A stretch of 8,527 bases of DNA, taken from NCBI GenBank assembly GCA_021819985.1, contig JAKAEG010000126.1:1-8527 (forward strand), in the 5' to 3' direction. Position 1 is the first letter of the stretch. Each line of letters begins with the position of its first letter. Made by a program: the position numbers and the translations under genes. This document shows positions 5,585 to 8,527 of this stretch, piece by piece. The notes beneath the pieces were generated by a model. The model saw nothing but the letters and a program-made list of their open reading frames with translations. It made no database searches and was not told where the DNA came from. Origin of the DNA: Nitrospirota bacterium (GTDB lineage Bacteria; Nitrospirota; Thermodesulfovibrionia; Thermodesulfovibrionales; JdFR-88).

Positions 5585-6058
5585 GTGAAAATGAATACTG
5601 AAAGATTCAGAACTTTTTTGATTTTTTTGAAATTTCTATCGGCATCGATAGCCATAATGATATTGTCCGGGTGCGTTGCTCTTTTGGCCGGGGGCGCGGC
5701 TGGAGGAGGCGCCTTAGTTTACCTGAACGGGGACCTTGCTCAAACCCTGCATAAGCCAGCCCCCGATCTCTACATTGCCACCATTGCCACACTGAAGGAC
5801 TTTCATTTCAAGGTATTGAAGGACAAGCATGACCAGCTTACAGCCAGTATCGAGTCAAAGCTTTCAAACGGAAAGAAAGTTTGGATAAAAATAGATTCCG
5901 TTTCGGAAGACTTATCGAAGATAGACGTCCGTGTGGGGCTGATCGGGGACAGGGACAAATCAGGCATGATACTGGACTCGGTAGACCAGCACCTGAAACT
6001 CTCGCTTTGGGAACTAGAAGGCGCGAGGATCAGCGAACAGTCAATTTTCCCCAATTAA
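5585..6058 (+). CDS. DUF3568-like lipoprotein
   Basis: This protein of about 155 residues starts with a basic segment and a hydrophobic stretch, then a lipobox (ILSGC, Cys29 from GTG). The mature protein would therefore be lipid-modified and face the periplasm. A Gly/Ala-rich stretch follows (LLAGGAAGGGALVYLNGDL), then a soluble domain with the alternating pattern of DUF3568 proteins: ATLKDFHFKVLKDKHDQLTASIESKLSNGKKVWIKID and a final IRVGLIGD-type strand. That family has no known function. The ATG at 5591 is the more likely start, because GGGGGG at 5580-5585 lies 5 nt before it; the GTG at 5585 overlaps that Shine-Dalgarno. The gene stands alone on plus, divergent from atpZ. The stop is TAA. 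Confidence 0.75.
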   Translation: MKMNTERFRTFLIFLKFLSASIAIMILSGCVALLAGGAAGGGALVYLNGDLAQTLHKPAPDLYIATIATLKDFHFKVLKDKHDQLTASIESKLSNGKKVWIKIDSVSEDLSKIDVRVGLIGDRDKSGMILDSVDQHLKLSLWELEGARISEQSIFPN

Positions 6059-6075
6059 AAGCCTTACAGTCATAA

Positions 6076-6273
6076 TTCAGAATTCCGCACCTGGCAAACC
6101 TGGCCGCTTTTTTAATATGCGGAGAAAAAGATACAGAAGCCAAAGACCCCATGGTGAACTTCAAAATGGGAGGAGTGGTCTGCCTTCGGAATGCGGAAGG
6201 GAAATGGGCGGTTTAGTGGATGATGGTCCCGGAGATGCTGAAAGAATCAGAGGAAATTTATGTAGACAAATGA
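6076..6273 (+). pseudogene. Possible coding remnant with internal TAG
   Basis: After the lipoprotein gene, frame 1 gives a protein-like stretch: HLANLAAFLICGEKDTEAKD, then a segment with KMGGVVCLRNAEGKWAV, a TAG at 6214-6216, and WMMVPEMLKESEEIYVDK before TGA at 6271. Composition on both sides of the TAG looks coding and in the same frame. No start codon with a ribosome site is visible, and I do not recognise the family. It is best read as the tail of a decayed gene. TAG readthrough cannot be excluded but has no support here. Confidence 0.3.
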
Positions 6274-6352
6274 GCCCTCTTCCTGCCCGCCGAACAAACA
6301 ATCCAAAACCGAATCATTGGCCTTTGCAGGTTTCTTTTTTCTTAAGACAAAC

Positions 6353-6358
6353 TATAAT
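6353..6358 (+). promoter_or_regulatory. Perfect -10 box upstream of the CheB-like remnant and kinase
   Basis: TATAAT lies 36 nt before the ATG of the truncated CheB-like frame at 6395. The -35 region (around 6330-6335, GTTTCT) is poor. If active, the promoter originally belonged to the truncated gene and would now also drive the histidine kinase. Confidence 0.3.
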
Positions 6359-6394
6359 TTAATATATGTGGCATCATGCCCGGGGTGGGAAAGC

Positions 6395-6502
6395 ATGTCC
6401 AAAAGTAAAAAAAATCAAAAAGCCAGAGGGGACTCCGTCACTGCGGAACCTTTTGTCATAGGCATCGGCGCCTCCGGCGGGGGCCGGCCATGTTTAAAAT
6501 AA
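6395..6502 (+). pseudogene. Truncated CheB/CheR-type methylesterase start
   Basis: A good GGGGTGG Shine-Dalgarno precedes an ATG that encodes a Lys-rich start (MSKSKKNQKARG), then EPFVIGIGASGGG, then RPCLK and a stop. The IGIGAS-G-GG motif is the first strand and loop of the CheB methylesterase domain, as found at the N-terminus of large CheB-CheR-PAS signalling proteins (usual form VGIGASAGGLEA). Everything after the second glycine motif is missing. The frame overlaps the start of the kinase gene by 13 nt, and its G-rich codons supply the kinase Shine-Dalgarno. It is most simply explained by a deletion that fused the beginning of a CheB-like gene to a kinase gene. Confidence 0.6.
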
Positions 6503-8148
6503 ATTTTCCAAGGCATGTCTTTGGCATTTTGCTCATATCTTTCATATCCGTTTTCCTGTTTGCGACTTACAATATCTATTATGTCTTTCCATCTTTTTCG
6601 GATTTATTGACGAAAGATATGGAAGACGAAACTGAGGACATAGCTAAACATTTTAACACCAGGCTTTCCGCTATGGGTATTCCGCTGGAAAAGGCATCGA
6701 TTGTGGATGCCGTAAAACAGGAGTCGAGCCTCCTTAAAAAAAATTTCATGCTGTGGAGGATACGGCTTATATCTCCTGAAGGACAGATCGTGTTTTCCAC
6801 GGAACCTTCCGAAGCGGGCATGAGGATAAAAGGAAAATTCTTTTATGATATTGTGGCCAAGGGACATATATATAAAAGTTTCATCCCCAAAAGCGGGCTC
6901 ACTCCCAGTGGATTTGCCGCCCCGGCCGATCTGGCCTTGGCGTATGTTCCACTAATAGAAAAAGGCAAATTTGCCGGGGCTTGCGAAGTTAACAACGACG
7001 TTTCTTACAGCATGGGAAGAATTGACTCTCTTTTGCTTAAGTCATTCTTAACGCTGGCCTTGCTTGTATTCGGACTGCTTTCAGCCATCATTAGCGTTTC
7101 ATTAAAGGCTAACAGGCTTATGGGAGCCAAGCAGATGGCCGAGGAGGCGCTCCAGCGGAGCGAATATTTCCTCCGGACCATCATAGAGACAGAGCCGGAA
7201 TGTGTAAAGCTCATAGCCAGGGATAACACGCTTTTGATGATGAATCCGGCTGGGCTTGCCATGATAGAGGCCTCTTCGTTTGAAGAGGTAAAGGGCAAGC
7301 CTCTTACGGATCTGATCTCTTCGGAATACTGCGGAGCGTTTGAAGACCTTACCCGGCGGGTTCTTTCAGGGCACGCGGGCTCGCTTGAATTTGAGATAAC
7401 AGGACTGAAGGGCCGCCGTCTCTGGATGGAGATGAATGCCGTCCCGTTCACCAATGAGAAAGGTGAAATAACCGGACTGCTTGGGATAACCCGTGACGTT
7501 ACCGCAAAGAAGCTTTGGACTGAGACCCTTGAGCGTTCCCTGCGTGAAAAAGAGACTTTGATCAGAGAGCTGTACCACAGGACTAAAAATAACATGCAGG
7601 TCATCTCAAGCCTCATCAGCCTGCAGTCCGCGTCCGTTACCGACAACCGCATCCTCCAGATGTTCAATGATACCAAAAACAGGATACGGGCGATGTCGCT
7701 GGTTCATGAGAAGCTCTATCAGTCAAAGGACCTCTTCAATGTCAATATGAAAGAATATATCAGTGACCTTGCCAATGCCATGCTTGAAAGCAGTGCCGAG
7801 GTGGGCCGCAATGTGGCCATGAAAATCGAAGCAGAAAGCATTCAGTTGCCGATAGACGTCATAATGCCATGCGGCCTTATTATCGGCGAACTTATTACAA
7901 ATTCCATGAAGTATGCCTTCACCGGAGGCAGGAAAGGCGAGATAAGGATATCCTTCCGGCAGACAGATACTGGCCTTATGGAAATCATTTACGGGGACGA
8001 CGGTCCGGGCCTGCCCACCACTGATCTTAAAGGCTTTAATACTTTGGGTTTAAAGCTTGTACACAACCTGGCCACCAAGCAGCTTGGAGGAGATATCCAA
8101 CTGGAGCCCGGCAGGAAATCGGAATTTCGCATTACGTTTAAGATATAG
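6490..8148 (+). CDS. Membrane sensor histidine kinase: periplasmic domain, PAS, HisKA_2, HATPase_c
   Basis: This 552-residue kinase begins with a membrane helix (10-30), followed by a periplasmic sensory region (31-180) with Cache-like features, such as LISPEGQIVFST and a final strand with YVPLIEKGKFAGACEV. A second helix (181-205) leads to a PAS domain (about 222-340). The HisKA_2 box reads LIRELYHRTKNNMQVISSL with phospho-acceptor His363. The ATP domain shows Asn471 (GELITNSMKYAF), GDDGPGLP (502-509) and LGLKLVHNLATKQLGG (519-534). HisKA_2 kinases often pass phosphate to stand-alone or output-variable regulators; none is encoded here, so the partner is unknown. A GGGGG Shine-Dalgarno sits 6 nt before the ATG, inside the truncated CheB-like frame. 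The protein appears complete. Confidence 0.93.
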   Translation: MFKINFPRHVFGILLISFISVFLFATYNIYYVFPSFSDLLTKDMEDETEDIAKHFNTRLSAMGIPLEKASIVDAVKQESSLLKKNFMLWRIRLISPEGQIVFSTEPSEAGMRIKGKFFYDIVAKGHIYKSFIPKSGLTPSGFAAPADLALAYVPLIEKGKFAGACEVNNDVSYSMGRIDSLLLKSFLTLALLVFGLLSAIISVSLKANRLMGAKQMAEEALQRSEYFLRTIIETEPECVKLIARDNTLLMMNPAGLAMIEASSFEEVKGKPLTDLISSEYCGAFEDLTRRVLSGHAGSLEFEITGLKGRRLWMEMNAVPFTNEKGEITGLLGITRDVTAKKLWTETLERSLREKETLIRELYHRTKNNMQVISSLISLQSASVTDNRILQMFNDTKNRIRAMSLVHEKLYQSKDLFNVNMKEYISDLANAMLESSAEVGRNVAMKIEAESIQLPIDVIMPCGLIIGELITNSMKYAFTGGRKGEIRISFRQTDTGLMEIIYGDDGPGLPTTDLKGFNTLGLKLVHNLATKQLGGDIQLEPGRKSEFRITFKI

Positions 8149-8191
8149 TTGGTGAACATGTGCGCAATCTCATCAATTGGCGCTAGTTTAA

Positions 8192-8214
8192 GGGTTATTT
8201 GCATGAAAAAATCT
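8192..8214 (+). repeat. 23-bp dispersed repeat, copy 2
   Basis: It begins GGGTTATTTGCATGAAAAAA and differs from the copy at 5520-5542 at one position. It begins on the last base of the left terminal inverted repeat. An ATG inside it opens a 25-codon frame (8203-8280) that is too short and unlike known proteins to call as a gene. Confidence 0.75.
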
Positions 8215-8295
8215 GGTAAGGAAAAGTTCTTCGGAGAGTTCTGCAGGACCATCTCTTTGCAAGCATTTTTTCCGTTCTAAAATGCCTCTCAAGCT

Positions 8296-8422
8296 GTCAT
8301 TCCCGAGGACATTAATCGGGAATCCAGGGCCTTTTTTAATTTTTAAACCAATGGCAAACGACGCTGGCCAGACTTGATCTTTTTACGGATAAAACCGGGC
8401 GCTTAAGACATGCGGGAATGAC
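8296..8422. repeat. Nested CATTCCCG-type inverted repeat element
   Basis: GTCATTCCCG (8296-8305) is exactly inverted at 8413-8422 (CGGGAATGAC). Within the left end ATTCCCGA pairs with TCGGGAAT (8316-8323) around a 9-nt loop. Repeats with this ATTCCCG...CGGGAATCC core are scattered in many bacterial genomes. The local hairpin, with TTTTTT at 8332-8337 shortly after, may also end transcription from the kinase. Confidence 0.6.
8299..8337 (+). terminator. Possible terminator of the kinase gene
   Basis: The hairpin ATTCCCGA / TCGGGAAT (8 bp, 9-nt loop) is followed after CCAGGGCC by six Ts. The gap between stem and T run is longer than in typical intrinsic terminators, and the kinase stop lies about 150 nt upstream, so the role is uncertain. 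Confidence 0.3.
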
Positions 8423-8527
8423 GAATACAGGAAGGAAACAAATACAATTCGATTATTGGCAGGCGGCTTAAACTAGCGCCATTCGGGACAATCCACTTAC
8501 TCCGCCTGCTCAAGATTTTTGTTCTGG

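Larger units (their letters stand above)
8179..8480. mobile_element. MITE-like non-coding element with 14-bp perfect terminal inverted repeats
   Basis: GGCGCTAGTTTAAG (8179-8192) is exactly inverted at 8467-8480 (CTTAAACTAGCGCC). Both ends are flanked by ATT (8176-8178 and 8481-8483), a possible 3-bp target duplication. The 302-bp interior has no convincing gene. It contains copy 2 of the 23-bp repeat and a second, nested inverted repeat element. Size, perfect ends and lack of coding sequence fit a non-autonomous transposable element, but no transposase family could be matched from sequence alone. Confidence 0.6.

Noticed and set aside
7005..7676. Minus-strand 223-codon frame inside the kinase gene.
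   Set aside because: It is a Ser/Arg-rich complement of the PAS and HisKA_2 coding region with no motif.
8203..8280. 25-codon frame starting inside the 23-bp repeat.
   Set aside because: It is too short, has only a weak ribosome site and no similarity I recognise; the repeat explains the ATG context.

Overview
This window most likely comes from an anaerobic, H2-metabolising bacterium that encodes selenoproteins. The gene families (a Tat-exported membrane-bound NiFe uptake hydrogenase, a DUF3568-like lipoprotein, CheB/CheR-type and HisKA_2 signalling genes, atpZ-atpI) fit Nitrospirota (Thermodesulfovibrio relatives) or the former Deltaproteobacteria. That placement is an inference from gene content, not a phylogenetic result.

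Layout. Minus strand, right to left: a hydrogenase operon runs from 4547 to 199. It encodes small subunit HyaA, large subunit HyaB, cytochrome b HyaC, maturation protease HyaD and chaperone HypC. The first 23 codons of a MobA-like gene follow at 69-1, also on minus. Further right on minus is a short atpZ-atpI pair (5470-4905) ending in a strong hairpin terminator (4850-4885). On plus there is a lipoprotein gene (5585-6058), a stretch with gene debris (6059-6489) that includes the first 35 codons of a CheB-like gene cut off after its first glycine-rich motif, and an intact membrane sensor histidine kinase (6490-8148). The right end (8179-8480) is a non-coding element bounded by perfect 14-bp inverted repeats, with a second CATTCCCG-type inverted repeat nested inside.

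Main discovery. The hydrogenase large subunit looks truncated to an ordinary gene caller, because two in-frame TGA codons lie near its N-terminus. Read through, the frame runs unbroken from an ATG with a good Shine-Dalgarno at 3457 to a TGA stop at 1748 (569 residues). The two TGA codons fall exactly on the two cysteines of the N-terminal CxxC that binds the NiFe centre, giving R-I-U-G-V-U-T-T-V-H where the family has R-I-C-G-V-C-T-x-x-H. A hairpin downstream is placed and shaped like a bacterial SECIS element for both codons. TGA is the stop codon of hyaB, hyaD and hypC here, so general reassignment of TGA is unlikely. The best reading is a hydrogenase with two selenocysteines at the N-terminal nickel-ligand motif and ordinary cysteines at the C-terminal motif. 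In the classical NiFeSe enzymes the single Sec is in the C-terminal motif. The small subunit is also unusual, with Asn in place of one expected proximal-cluster cysteine.

How the genes work together: HyaA and HyaB would form the periplasmic H2-oxidising heterodimer, exported by the Tat signal of HyaA, anchored by its C-terminal helix and coupled to the quinone pool by HyaC. HypC helps insert the Fe(CN)2CO group into the HyaB precursor. HyaD then removes the 15-residue tail after the C-terminal histidine. The Sec synthesis genes (selA, selB, selC, selD) are not in this window.
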